Below, piece after piece: positions 16,515-23,786 of a stretch of 64,000 nt of DNA. The stretch spans positions 39,696 through 103,695 of the IMG/VR virus record IMGVR_UViG_3300032304_000672. One strand, written 5' to 3'. This stretch comes from a virus. The translations under genes were made by a program, and so were the position numbers. The notes below the pieces were generated by a model that saw only the letters and a list, made by a program, of their open reading frames with translations, ran no database searches and was not told where the DNA came from. Position 1 is the first letter of the stretch. Each line of letters opens with the position of its first letter.

Positions 16515-17831
16515 ATGAACATTGAAAAATCACTTTGGTCTTCGCATGGCGACAACATTACGTTGTCCGTGCCATTCACCAAAGTTAACCGTGAAAAAAG
16601 AACAGTCTCAGGATTTGCAACTCTAGATAATCTTGATCAGACTGGTGATGTTGTTACAGCAGAAGCAAGCCTAAAAGCATTTGAAAGTTTTCGTGGAAAC
16701 ATTCGTGAGATGCACGGGTCAAACGCAGTTGGTAAAATGGTTTCATTTAAACCAGAAACATTTTATGATCCAACAACAAAAGAATTTTACAATGGAGTTT
16801 ATGTTGACGCATACATCTCAAAGGGCGCACAAGATACTTGGGAAAAGATTCTTGATGGCACATTAGCAGGATTTTCAATTGGCGGAAAGATTGTAGATTC
16901 AGAAAACGAAGTTAACAAGTCTACAGGTAAGCCAGTTAGATTTATTAAAGAATACTCATTGATGGAGTTGTCAGTAGTTGACTCACCAGCAAACGAGCTA
17001 TGCAACATCTTGTCTGTTCAGAAAATGAATGGTCAGCTAGTATTTAAAGGAATGGCAACAGAAGTTGTAGCAGAAAATATTTTTTATTGTGAAGATAGCG
17101 ATTCAGTATTTGTATCAACAGAGTCATCATATGATTCACCAGTTACAGGTAAGCCTGCAACATTGATCGGATGGGTAGAATCAAACGATGTTAACAAAGC
17201 AAAAGAAATAGATAAGATTCTTGATTTACATAAAAGATCAAGATTGTCCTTGCCTGAAACACAAATTGCAAAACAGGCAGACATAGAAGGAGGTAATGAA
17301 GTGTCAGAAAATACAGAAACAGTATCAGTCGAAGAGACTGTAGTAGAAACTCCTGTTGAAGAAGCACCAGTTGTTGCTGAAGAAGCACCAGCAGTTGTAG
17401 ACGCACCAGCAGAATCAACAGACGCTTCTGCCGAAACTCTAGAAAAAGCAGCCGACGTATCAGAAGTTATGGTTGATGAACCTGATTTTGCAAAGATGCT
17501 TGGCGATCTTAAGGGATTTTTCTCAGAGACATTGAATAAGGCTTCAGAAGCAAATGCTGCTCAAGTTACAACTATTAAAGATACAGTTGAAACTTTCAGC
17601 AAGAGCGTAGATGGTCGAATTTCAGAATTGGCAGAACAGCATGCAGCACTTTCAAAGGCTGTAGAAAATATCAAGAGCACGATTGATGGCGTAGAGAAGC
17701 GTGTCGATGCAGTAGAATCAGAGACTGCAATTAAGAAGTCCTCGGACCTTGGCGGGTCTCAGGAAGTAACAATCAAAAAATCAAAGTGGAACGGTTCTTT
17801 CCTCGGTTCCGTAAATGAAATTTTTAACTAA
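16515..17831 (+). CDS. Capsid maturation protease fused to scaffold (XkdF-like serine protease)
   Basis: A 438-residue protein in two parts. Residues about 15-170 resemble the prohead serine protease family of XkdF type: the GFATLDNLDQTGDVV strand, His67 in REMHG, Ser121 in GFSIGG, and the typical SVVDSPAN (153-160). From about 255 the sequence becomes acidic and low-complexity (repeats of ETPVEEAPVV type), followed by a coiled coil (about 330-410) and a basic end KKSKWNGSFLGS that likely binds the shell. The scaffold shapes the procapsid and the protease then cuts scaffold and capsid delta parts. It lies just before the major capsid gene, as usual. Confidence 0.85.
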   Translation: MNIEKSLWSSHGDNITLSVPFTKVNREKRTVSGFATLDNLDQTGDVVTAEASLKAFESFRGNIREMHGSNAVGKMVSFKPETFYDPTTKEFYNGVYVDAYISKGAQDTWEKILDGTLAGFSIGGKIVDSENEVNKSTGKPVRFIKEYSLMELSVVDSPANELCNILSVQKMNGQLVFKGMATEVVAENIFYCEDSDSVFVSTESSYDSPVTGKPATLIGWVESNDVNKAKEIDKILDLHKRSRLSLPETQIAKQADIEGGNEVSENTETVSVEETVVETPVEEAPVVAEEAPAVVDAPAESTDASAETLEKAADVSEVMVDEPDFAKMLGDLKGFFSETLNKASEANAAQVTTIKDTVETFSKSVDGRISELAEQHAALSKAVENIKSTIDGVEKRVDAVESETAIKKSSDLGGSQEVTIKKSKWNGSFLGSVNEIFN

Positions 17832-17853
17832 AAAAGGTAGGTGAAAATATAAA

Positions 17854-18918
17854 ATGAGTAATGAACTATTAGCGAAGACAATCGCAGCAGGTACAACTGC
17901 TACAGGCACATTCACTTCCATTGCTGACACAGGTTCTAACGTAACTGGTGTTCATCAGGGCAGCGAAGCAGGCAACGGCGGTCTTCTAAACGCAGAACAA
18001 TCAGCTCGCTTCCTGGACTACATGTTCGACGCTACCGTAATCGGTAAGGTCGCACGTACTGTCCGAATGAGAGCAGACACAACTGAGATTGATCGTATGT
18101 CAGTAGGCGAGAAGCTTATGAAGCTCGCAACTGAAGGAGATGACACAGCAGCAAACAGCGCTGTAACTTTCTCAAAGATCTCTCTCACAACAAAGAAACT
18201 TCGTCTAGATTGGGAACTTTCAACTGAGTCTCTAGAAGACAATATTGAAGGTCCAGACCTAGAAGATCACATTGCACGTATGATGGCAACACAGGCAGGT
18301 AACGATATTGAAGACGTAGTCCTCAATGGAAATACAGCTCTTTCATCAGACGCACTATACAAGTCATTTGACGGTGTAGTAAAGAAGGCTAAGGCCTATG
18401 GACACGTTGTAGACGCAGGTGGAGCTGCAGTAAGCCGTGCTGTATTTAACAGCGCTCTTAAGGCTCTTCCACGTAAGTACAAGCAACGTCGTGCAGACCT
18501 TCGTTTCTTGGCAGGATCAAACCTAATCCAAGACTTCCTATATGCTAACAGCATTGGAACAAACAACACAATTCCACAGGATATCGCTTCAAGCGTAATC
18601 CGTGGTCAAGGTGTACAGCCACTAGGTGGCCCAGCAGGATATGTGGCACCATTCGCATTCGGTATTCCGATTGTTGAAGTTCCACTTCTTCCAGAGGCAC
18701 AGGATGGCGATTATTCAGGAGAGACTGGTAATCACGGAGATATCCACTTGACATTCCCAAATAACGTAGTTATTGGTATCAAGCGTGATGTAACTGTTTA
18801 TCGCTTCTTCTGGCCACGTAAGGACTCAATTGAGTACACAATGTATACTCGTGTTGGCGTCCAGATCGAGCAAGCAGACGCTTGGGTCGTTGTTAAGAAC
18901 GTTAAGGTAGCATCATAA
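17854..18918 (+). CDS. Major capsid protein, HK97 fold
   Basis: A 354-residue protein typical of actinophage-type capsid subunits: a flexible N-terminus ending VHQGSEAGNGGLLNAEQ, a long helix (ARFLDYMFDATVIGKVARTVRM), an E-loop-like section (VTFSKISLTTKKLRLDWELS), a spine helix (HIARMMATQAGNDIEDVVLNG), and a C-terminal P-domain with IGIKRDVTVYRFFWPRKDSIEYTMYTRVG in pieces. It is richer in C-ending codons (cgt, ctc, ttc, aac) than its neighbours, consistent with very high expression. AGGTAGGTG precedes the ATG. A strong terminator follows 24 bases after the stop. Confidence 0.92.
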   Translation: MSNELLAKTIAAGTTATGTFTSIADTGSNVTGVHQGSEAGNGGLLNAEQSARFLDYMFDATVIGKVARTVRMRADTTEIDRMSVGEKLMKLATEGDDTAANSAVTFSKISLTTKKLRLDWELSTESLEDNIEGPDLEDHIARMMATQAGNDIEDVVLNGNTALSSDALYKSFDGVVKKAKAYGHVVDAGGAAVSRAVFNSALKALPRKYKQRRADLRFLAGSNLIQDFLYANSIGTNNTIPQDIASSVIRGQGVQPLGGPAGYVAPFAFGIPIVEVPLLPEAQDGDYSGETGNHGDIHLTFPNNVVIGIKRDVTVYRFFWPRKDSIEYTMYTRVGVQIEQADAWVVVKNVKVAS

Positions 18919-18941
18919 TTTAATTATTGCTAACCAGCTGG

Positions 18942-18975
18942 AAAGGCCCCCGAATTAATTTTTGGGGGCTTTTCA
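18942..18975 (+). terminator. Rho-independent terminator after the capsid gene
   Basis: Stem GCCCCCGAA (18946-18954) with TTTGGGGGC (18961-18969), one G-U pair, 6-base loop, then TTTTC and more T. It insulates the capsid transcript from the connector genes. Confidence 0.85.
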
Positions 18976-18987
18976 TTTTAATTTAGT

Positions 18988-18998
18988 AATGCTATAAT
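18988..18998 (+). promoter_or_regulatory. Extended -10 promoter for the connector operon
   Basis: AATGCTATAAT, the same 11-base block as before fibres 1 and 3, directly after the capsid terminator. AGGAG at 19015-19019 serves the ATG at 19026. Confidence 0.65.
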
Positions 18999-19025
18999 TG
19001 TTTAGAGTAGAAATAGGAGATTTAC

Positions 19026-19427
19026 ATGTCATTTGAGACATTGAAGGTTTCAGAAATAAAGAAAATTGCAGAAGATTTTGCAGTTGATACAGACGGCTTA
19101 AAAAATAAAGCCGATATTATTGCGGCCCTTGCAGAAGAAGGCGTAACCTGGTCTGTATATAACAAGACCATTGAAAAGATGGAAGAAGACGAAGAAGATA
19201 TGGCAGTAGAGGTATTACCTAAGTTCGATCCAAAGGCGGAACATCCAGAGGATACAGTGCTAGTAAGAATGACCAGAGCTAATTTTAGATATGATATTAT
19301 GGGGTATACGTTCACAAAAGAGCACCCATTTGTAGCAATGCATAAAGAAGATGCTCAAGAAATTTTTGACAGGGAGGAAGGGTTTAGATTAGCAACTCCA
19401 AAGGAAGTTCAGGAGTATTACAACTAA
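19026..19427 (+). CDS. Head-associated protein with a SAP/HeH-like N-terminus
   Basis: A 133-residue protein. Residues about 5-38 (LKVSEIKKIAEDF, LKNKADIIAALAEEG) fit the helix-extension-helix SAP/HeH/LEM pattern found at the start of small phage head proteins and Rho. The middle is acidic (EEDEEDM) and the C-terminal half (DTVLVRMTRANFRYDIMGYTF) looks beta-rich, with HPFVAMHKEDAQEIF. It is the first gene after the capsid terminator and may be a head-fibre or decoration protein. The exact role is unknown. Confidence 0.65.
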   Translation: MSFETLKVSEIKKIAEDFAVDTDGLKNKADIIAALAEEGVTWSVYNKTIEKMEEDEEDMAVEVLPKFDPKAEHPEDTVLVRMTRANFRYDIMGYTFTKEHPFVAMHKEDAQEIFDREEGFRLATPKEVQEYYN

Positions 19428-19440
19428 CTAAACCTACACT

Positions 19441-20415
19441 ATGGAAATTTATGTAGGATCAACTAACCCAGTAAAACACAAAGTGTTTTGGAGGGGCGAA
19501 CCAACAGACGCAGACTCTAACCCAACAGTTACAGTTTATGATATTACCAACGATCCAGAAACAAACATAAATCCAAACACTGCTTTGTACTCAAATCTGG
19601 CTACCGAGAAAGCAGAAACTGACATTGGTGTTTATAATTTAAATCTACCAGTAAATGCAACATATAAGTCTAGAGAATTAAAACTTGTATGGTCTTATGT
19701 CGTTCAAGGCAGCTCTCAGTCTAAAGAACATAAACTATTCGTGGTTGTTCCTTACGTAGACCTTGCTCAGGCCTCTGATAGTTTAGGTGTTGGAAATGAT
19801 CCATCGGATCCGAATTATAAAACATTTAATGAAATATCTGCAGCTGAAAGATATGCTCGTAAAGTAATAGAAAATCACACAGGCCAAAAGTTTTACACAT
19901 ATTCAGAGACATGTTCTGTTTACGGCGTAGATTCAGACACTCTTGTGTTACCTTCTAGAATAGAGTCCTTATATAAGTTATATTCAAATGACATACTTTT
20001 AGAAGACAATTTAAATAATATTGATAATTGGAATTATAAGGTAGATGTTACTGAGAGCGGATTTGGTTTGCGTATAAATAGAGCCAACATGCTCGATAAT
20101 ACAGTTTACACTGCAAATGGCATGGTTCCTCCAACAATTCATGATTACTCTGGTATTTTTAAAAGAGGAGTAAGATATAAAGTATTTGGAAAATTTGGAT
20201 GGGACGAAGTTCCAGATGAAGTAGAGCTAGCAACAATAGAATTAATGAAAGATTATTTTTCTAAAGATAATCTATGGAGAAATAAGTACATCAATAAGAT
20301 CTCAACATTTGACTGGGATTTTGAGTACGGAAGCGGATCAACTTCAGGAACTGGAAATCTGTATGCAGATCAATTGCTTTCAGACTATGTAGTTTCTAAA
20401 GTTATACTTATCTAA
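19441..20415 (+). CDS. Head-tail adaptor protein with an extra N-terminal beta domain
   Basis: A 324-residue protein. Residues about 1-105 form a beta-sandwich-like domain (VGSTNPVKHKVFWRGEP, NPTVTVYDITND, ELKLVWSYVVQG). The rest resembles the helical head-tail connectors that dock under the portal: EISAAERYARKVIENHTGQKFY near 137-160, a beta hairpin with DTLVLPSRIESL, and VPDEVELATIELMKDYFSKDN near 255-275. The usual connector is under 200 residues, so the N-terminal domain is an addition. It shares one base with the next gene (TAATG). Confidence 0.75.
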   Translation: MEIYVGSTNPVKHKVFWRGEPTDADSNPTVTVYDITNDPETNINPNTALYSNLATEKAETDIGVYNLNLPVNATYKSRELKLVWSYVVQGSSQSKEHKLFVVVPYVDLAQASDSLGVGNDPSDPNYKTFNEISAAERYARKVIENHTGQKFYTYSETCSVYGVDSDTLVLPSRIESLYKLYSNDILLEDNLNNIDNWNYKVDVTESGFGLRINRANMLDNTVYTANGMVPPTIHDYSGIFKRGVRYKVFGKFGWDEVPDEVELATIELMKDYFSKDNLWRNKYINKISTFDWDFEYGSGSTSGTGNLYADQLLSDYVVSKVILI

Positions 20416-20843
20416 TGAATGGAATTATAGACTCAGTCCTGTCTATGAATTTAGATGTTTACAAACAATTTGAAGTTCAAGACACTGATACAGGAGCAAT
20501 CGTTAGAGAGTGGAACTATTACAGAACCGTTCCCTGCCACGTAAAAGGAGTTATTAGCAACTCTGCTACTACTAGGTCTAGCGACAAGCAACTATTTTCA
20601 AACAAATATATAAACGATCAGGTTATTCAAGTACGAACAATAGAAAAGTTAACTATTAGAGAAAAAGTTACAAACATTAGAGACTCTCAGGGGAACGCCA
20701 TTTGGACAGAAATTAATTATCCTAATGATACCCCTACAGTTTTTGAAGTAATGGGAACTACTCCAGTCACAGATCCTTTTGGAAGAGTAATAGGATACAA
20801 CTCAGCAATGAAGAGATCGGAGAATCAGCAAATTGGACAATAG
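20415..20843 (+). CDS. Head-tail joining (stopper) protein
   Basis: A 142-residue, beta-rich protein between the adaptor and the neck/tail-completion genes, the usual place of the stopper that closes the portal channel. Features: DVYKQFEVQDTDTGAIVREW, a central VIQVRTIEKLTIREKVTNI and the C-terminal VFEVMGTTPVTDPFGRVIGY, which matches the end of stopper-type proteins where a beta strand precedes a conserved Pro/Gly turn. No enzyme motif. Function inferred mainly from position and size. Confidence 0.65.
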   Translation: MNGIIDSVLSMNLDVYKQFEVQDTDTGAIVREWNYYRTVPCHVKGVISNSATTRSSDKQLFSNKYINDQVIQVRTIEKLTIREKVTNIRDSQGNAIWTEINYPNDTPTVFEVMGTTPVTDPFGRVIGYNSAMKRSENQQIGQ

Positions 20844-21615
20844 CGGAATGCTGATTCAAGCGGCAAGCGGACTTGAAAGAATGATGTACGCAAATCAAAA
20901 CGGACCACTGAAAGATAGTACAGTTGCACAGATATCAGCTTATGTATATTATGAGGCAGCCGTAATATCTAAGCTTACAACAAATGCTAAATTTAAAGCA
21001 GCATTTACAAAGATAATGTTTGACCAGATAGATACAGATTTTGGCAACTATATTGATGCACTGGCAAGATCAAAACCTAAATCACTACATCATGTTTATG
21101 AATGGAAAAAGTCAGGAAACAAGTCTTCAAGACTTTTTAAGCTTAATAAGATTTCAGATGATGGATTATCATTTAGAGTAAACTACACACTACTTCCCTC
21201 AAAGTCTATGGTGCCTACAACAAACGGTAAAAGAAGACACGTATTTGTAAACAAAGCTTCTATAATGGAAGAAGGAAAGCCTTTAGTAATTAGGCCAAAA
21301 AATTCAGATAGACTTGTTTTTCAAGTTGACGGAGAAACAGTATTTATGCCAAAGGGCAAATCAGTTACAGTAAAAAGACCTGGTGGATCAGCAGCAACAA
21401 ATCAATTTAGCTTAGCTCATTCAAGATTTTTTAGCGGAAGATTGGTAAACGAATCAATAAAAAGATCTGGTTTTCAAAAGATATTTAACTCAAGCCTTAC
21501 TAAAGCCTTAAGCGTTCCTGCTGATATTAAAAAGGTTCAGTATTCATTTTCACCAAATACAATTAAGTCTCAGGCAGATGCAGCATTAACTGCGTCATTT
21601 GGAGGTGCAATGTGA
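20833..21615 (+). CDS. Neck / minor tail protein
   Basis: A 260-residue protein overlapping the stopper gene by 11 bases. The start is placed at TTG 20833 because GGAG at 20819-20822 fits it; ATG 20848 is the alternative. The N-terminal helices (ASGLERMMYANQ, IDTDFGNYIDALARS) are followed by a basic region (SLHHVYEWKKSGNKSSRLFKL) and a beta-rich half. This pattern is like the HK97 gp10-family neck proteins, though longer. It probably helps join head and tail. The fit is moderate. Confidence 0.6.
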   Translation: MDNSGMLIQAASGLERMMYANQNGPLKDSTVAQISAYVYYEAAVISKLTTNAKFKAAFTKIMFDQIDTDFGNYIDALARSKPKSLHHVYEWKKSGNKSSRLFKLNKISDDGLSFRVNYTLLPSKSMVPTTNGKRRHVFVNKASIMEEGKPLVIRPKNSDRLVFQVDGETVFMPKGKSVTVKRPGGSAATNQFSLAHSRFFSGRLVNESIKRSGFQKIFNSSLTKALSVPADIKKVQYSFSPNTIKSQADAALTASFGGAM

Positions 21616-22124
21616 CGGCTAACTATAAATTAGATGCGATGCTTGAACTAAGAAAGTATCTATGGAAAGAGCTATATACAAGAAATATATTTGACGAGGA
21701 TGATTACTGGTCAGACAATCTAAATGAAAATATAGTTCCAATTATTCCAGTTCAACAGTCTGCCGAAATGAATCAATTCTTGAGCGGAAAGAAGCATATA
21801 GTCTATGATAAGATTGGAATGTCATATGATGACAACTGGCTAATATGCTGCGAGCAGATCTTGTTTACTCTATATTCAACTTCAGTAGCAGAGATTAATG
21901 AGATTAGAAACTATATGACTGATGAGTTTAGAAGAATGGATGAGTCAGCTAGAGACATAAATCAATGGTCAGGGCTTTCAGATAAGTTTAAATTTCATAC
22001 TATTTGGGTTGCCGATATCTCCCCTACAGCCCCATCAGAAGAGCTTCAGGGATTTTTCTCTGCTGAGGTTATCTTAGAAATAAAGTATTCAAGAATTACA
22101 GACGGTCAGGGCAGGTTCCTTTAG
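21612..22124 (+). CDS. Tail terminator protein
   Basis: A 170-residue protein with GTG start and GGAGG upstream, overlapping the previous stop by 4 bases. Helical N-terminus (LDAMLELRKYLWKELY), then a beta-rich core with IVPIIPVQQSAEMNQF, DDNWLICCEQILFTLYS and FHTIWVADISP, ending with the strand SAEVILEIKYSRI. Order and fold match the terminator that caps the tail tube before head joining, directly ahead of the tube gene. Its assignment rests on position and strand pattern. Confidence 0.65.
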   Translation: MTANYKLDAMLELRKYLWKELYTRNIFDEDDYWSDNLNENIVPIIPVQQSAEMNQFLSGKKHIVYDKIGMSYDDNWLICCEQILFTLYSTSVAEINEIRNYMTDEFRRMDESARDINQWSGLSDKFKFHTIWVADISPTAPSEELQGFFSAEVILEIKYSRITDGQGRFL

Positions 22125-22150
22125 GGTTTGCCTTTTTACCCTTAATGCAA

Positions 22151-22156
22151 TAGAAT
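22151..22156 (+). promoter_or_regulatory. Possible -10 box for the tail tube gene
   Basis: TAGAAT in the 124-base gap before the tube gene would give a leader of roughly 85 bases holding AGGAGGTGG just before the ATG. No clear -35. The long gap and strong ribosome-binding site suggest a separate strong transcript. Confidence 0.35.
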
Positions 22157-22248
22157 TATACCAAGAGGGAAGAGGCCTAGCCAGCCAAGATTTAAAATTT
22201 GATTTTACAATTTAATAACCAAAGAATTCCAGGAGGTGGAAACACAAT

Positions 22249-23001
22249 ATGGCACAAAATACAGGTAATGCTAGAAACATTCTCGTAGGTGCATCCCCAT
22301 TGTTTATTTCGAATATCGATTCAACATCAGCAGGATATGCAACATACGAAAACTCAGAACCAGGATCAGCCAACGCAGGTGCGCTTGTACCAGGAACATC
22401 CTATACAGACACACTTAACGGCATTGATTCAGGTACATTCTACTACAGAAACGTAGGATTTACTAACAATGGTTTGCAAATTACTTACAACCCAACATAT
22501 GATTCAGTAACAGTGGATCAGCTTCTTGATACAGCTAAGCTGTTCAAGTCTGCTATGGAGGTCATGATCGCAACTGAAATGTCAGAAGGTACACTAGAAA
22601 ACGTTCTAGTAGTATTCGGACAGCCAGACGATCCAACAAACAACTCTGCAATTACTCAGGATAATACAATTATCAAGAGTGGCGCAGGAACATCACACAA
22701 GACTACACTAGGACTTGCAGCAGGAGCTCTCGGTATTGCACCAACAGAGCGTCAGCTTATTGCAGTTGGTCAAGCACCAACAAGACTAGCTTCAGGAGTT
22801 TCTCTTGCAGAAACTAACGTGGCAAAATCAGAGCGTGTATACTATGGGCGTCGTGTCCTTTCAGTACAGCAATCAGCTTTCACACTAGCTAGATCAGCCC
22901 CAACTACATTCCCAGTAACATTCCGTCTTCTTCCAACCGCTACTAGCGGATACGAAGGACAAGAGTACGGTAAGATTATTGACCGTGTACTAACAGTATA
23001 A
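22249..23001 (+). CDS. Major tail tube protein
   Basis: A 250-residue protein with the usual tube-protein plan: N-terminal ILVGASPLFISN, an SFYYRNVGFTNN-type segment (here GTFYYRNVGFTNN), DSVTVDQLLDTAKLFKSAMEVMIATEMSEGTLENV, and a C-terminal strand set VTFRLLPTATSGYEGQEYGKI in pieces. Similar to the capsid gene it uses more C-ending codons and has a strong AGGAGGTGG site, signs of high expression. Hexamer rings would stack to form the long non-contractile tail. A terminator follows within 24 bases. Confidence 0.88.
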   Translation: MAQNTGNARNILVGASPLFISNIDSTSAGYATYENSEPGSANAGALVPGTSYTDTLNGIDSGTFYYRNVGFTNNGLQITYNPTYDSVTVDQLLDTAKLFKSAMEVMIATEMSEGTLENVLVVFGQPDDPTNNSAITQDNTIIKSGAGTSHKTTLGLAAGALGIAPTERQLIAVGQAPTRLASGVSLAETNVAKSERVYYGRRVLSVQQSAFTLARSAPTTFPVTFRLLPTATSGYEGQEYGKIIDRVLTV

Positions 23002-23024
23002 TAATTTATTAATTATTCTACAGG

Positions 23025-23048
23025 GCCCCCAAGAAATTGGGGGCTTTT
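23025..23048 (+). terminator. Rho-independent terminator after the tube gene
   Basis: Perfect 8-base stem GCCCCCAA (23025-23032) with TTGGGGGC (23037-23044), loop GAAA, then TTTT. The GCCCCC/GGGGGC core is shared with the terminator after the capsid gene. Confidence 0.88.
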
Positions 23049-23075
23049 GTGGTTGTATTAGTATATTTCTTTTAG

Positions 23076-23081
23076 TATAAT
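23076..23081 (+). promoter_or_regulatory. -10 box for the tail assembly operon
   Basis: TATAAT directly after the tube terminator, 29 bases before the TTG start at 23111, which has AGGAGG at 23099-23104. Confidence 0.6.
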
Positions 23082-23110
23082 GAATATGACTAGATCCTAG
23101 GAGGATTAAA

Positions 23111-23443
23111 TTGGCAACAACAGTATATGACGTAGAAGAGGTTCAGCTACAAAACGGGCAGACCGTAAAGCTAAAGCCTTTATCAATTAAAGAACTTCGT
23201 AAGTTCATGATAGCAATTAAGAAGACAGCAGAATCTCAAACAGAAGATGACACTCTAAACATCCTAATTGATGCATGTGCAATTGCACTAGAAAAGCAGC
23301 TTCCAGAATTGGTCGCAGACAGAGAAGCATTTGAAGATGCTATCGATGTACCAACAATGAATCGCATACTTGAAGTTTGCGGAGGAATTAAACTTGACGA
23401 CCCAAACCTACTAGCGGCAGCGGTTCTGGCTGGTCAGAACTAG
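23111..23443 (+). CDS. Tail assembly chaperone, short form (gpG-like)
   Basis: A 110-residue protein starting at TTG with a perfect AGGAGG six bases away. Sequence begins VYDVEEVQLQNGQTVKLKPLSIKEL, then a helix KFMIAIKKTAESQTEDD and a helical second half. It is typical of siphovirus tail chaperones that coat the tape measure while the tube forms. The zero-frame product ends QN at a TAG (23441-23443), after the slippery heptamer CCCAAAC at codons 98-99. Both short and long forms are normally needed, in a fixed ratio. Confidence 0.85.
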   Translation: MATTVYDVEEVQLQNGQTVKLKPLSIKELRKFMIAIKKTAESQTEDDTLNILIDACAIALEKQLPELVADREAFEDAIDVPTMNRILEVCGGIKLDDPNLLAAAVLAGQN

Positions 23444-23775
23444 ATTTAGCCGCTTTAGAAGGAGAAGTTTTCGTACTTGGACATTGGAAGAATTACGAAG
23501 AACTTGAAGAAAATTTATCAATGCCAGAACTTATAAATACTCTGCAGGCTTTAAAGAAAAAGGATTACGAAGATAAAAAATTCTTTGCATCTTTAAAGGG
23601 AATAGATATAGGTGATAATCAAAATGATAAAAATGGAGGTCCTACTTTCGAAGACATGGAGTTAAGGGCAGCAGGAATAAATGCAGCAGGTAACGATGTG
23701 GTTTCTTTACAAGGAAGATTCGCAGCTCAGGCTGGTTTTGGAATTGGTGAAGGATTAGGATACTCAAGGGAGTAG
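23111..23775 (+). CDS. Tail assembly chaperone, long form made by -1 frameshift (gpGT-like)
   Basis: The -1 frame is open from the slippery site at 23401-23407 to TAG at 23773-23775. Shifting there gives about 221 residues: the first 99 of the short form plus 122 that begin PTSGSGSG and run through WKNYEELEENL, a helix with KKKDYEDKKFFASLKG and an acidic, Gly-rich end. No start codon with a ribosome-binding site precedes the second frame, so frameshifting is the best explanation; internal ATG 23521 is just a Met codon. Position before the tape measure is as in phage lambda. Confidence 0.85.
23401..23407 (+). other. Slippery heptamer CCCAAAC for programmed -1 frameshifting
   Basis: In the zero frame it reads C CCA AAC, fitting X XXY YYZ exactly. 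A slip by one gives CCC AAA and enters the long open -1 frame 36 bases before the zero-frame stop. Confidence 0.82.
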
Positions 23776-23786
23776 TTTGAATATAA

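Noticed and set aside
23086-23100. Four-codon leader peptide (MTRS) right after the -10 box at 23076
   Set aside because: It starts only 4 bases after the box, so it would lie upstream of or at the transcript start; no function needed.
23521-23775. Independent 84-residue gene starting at ATG 23521
   Set aside because: No ribosome-binding site, and the frame is open upstream to the slippery site, so it is the second part of the frameshifted chaperone.
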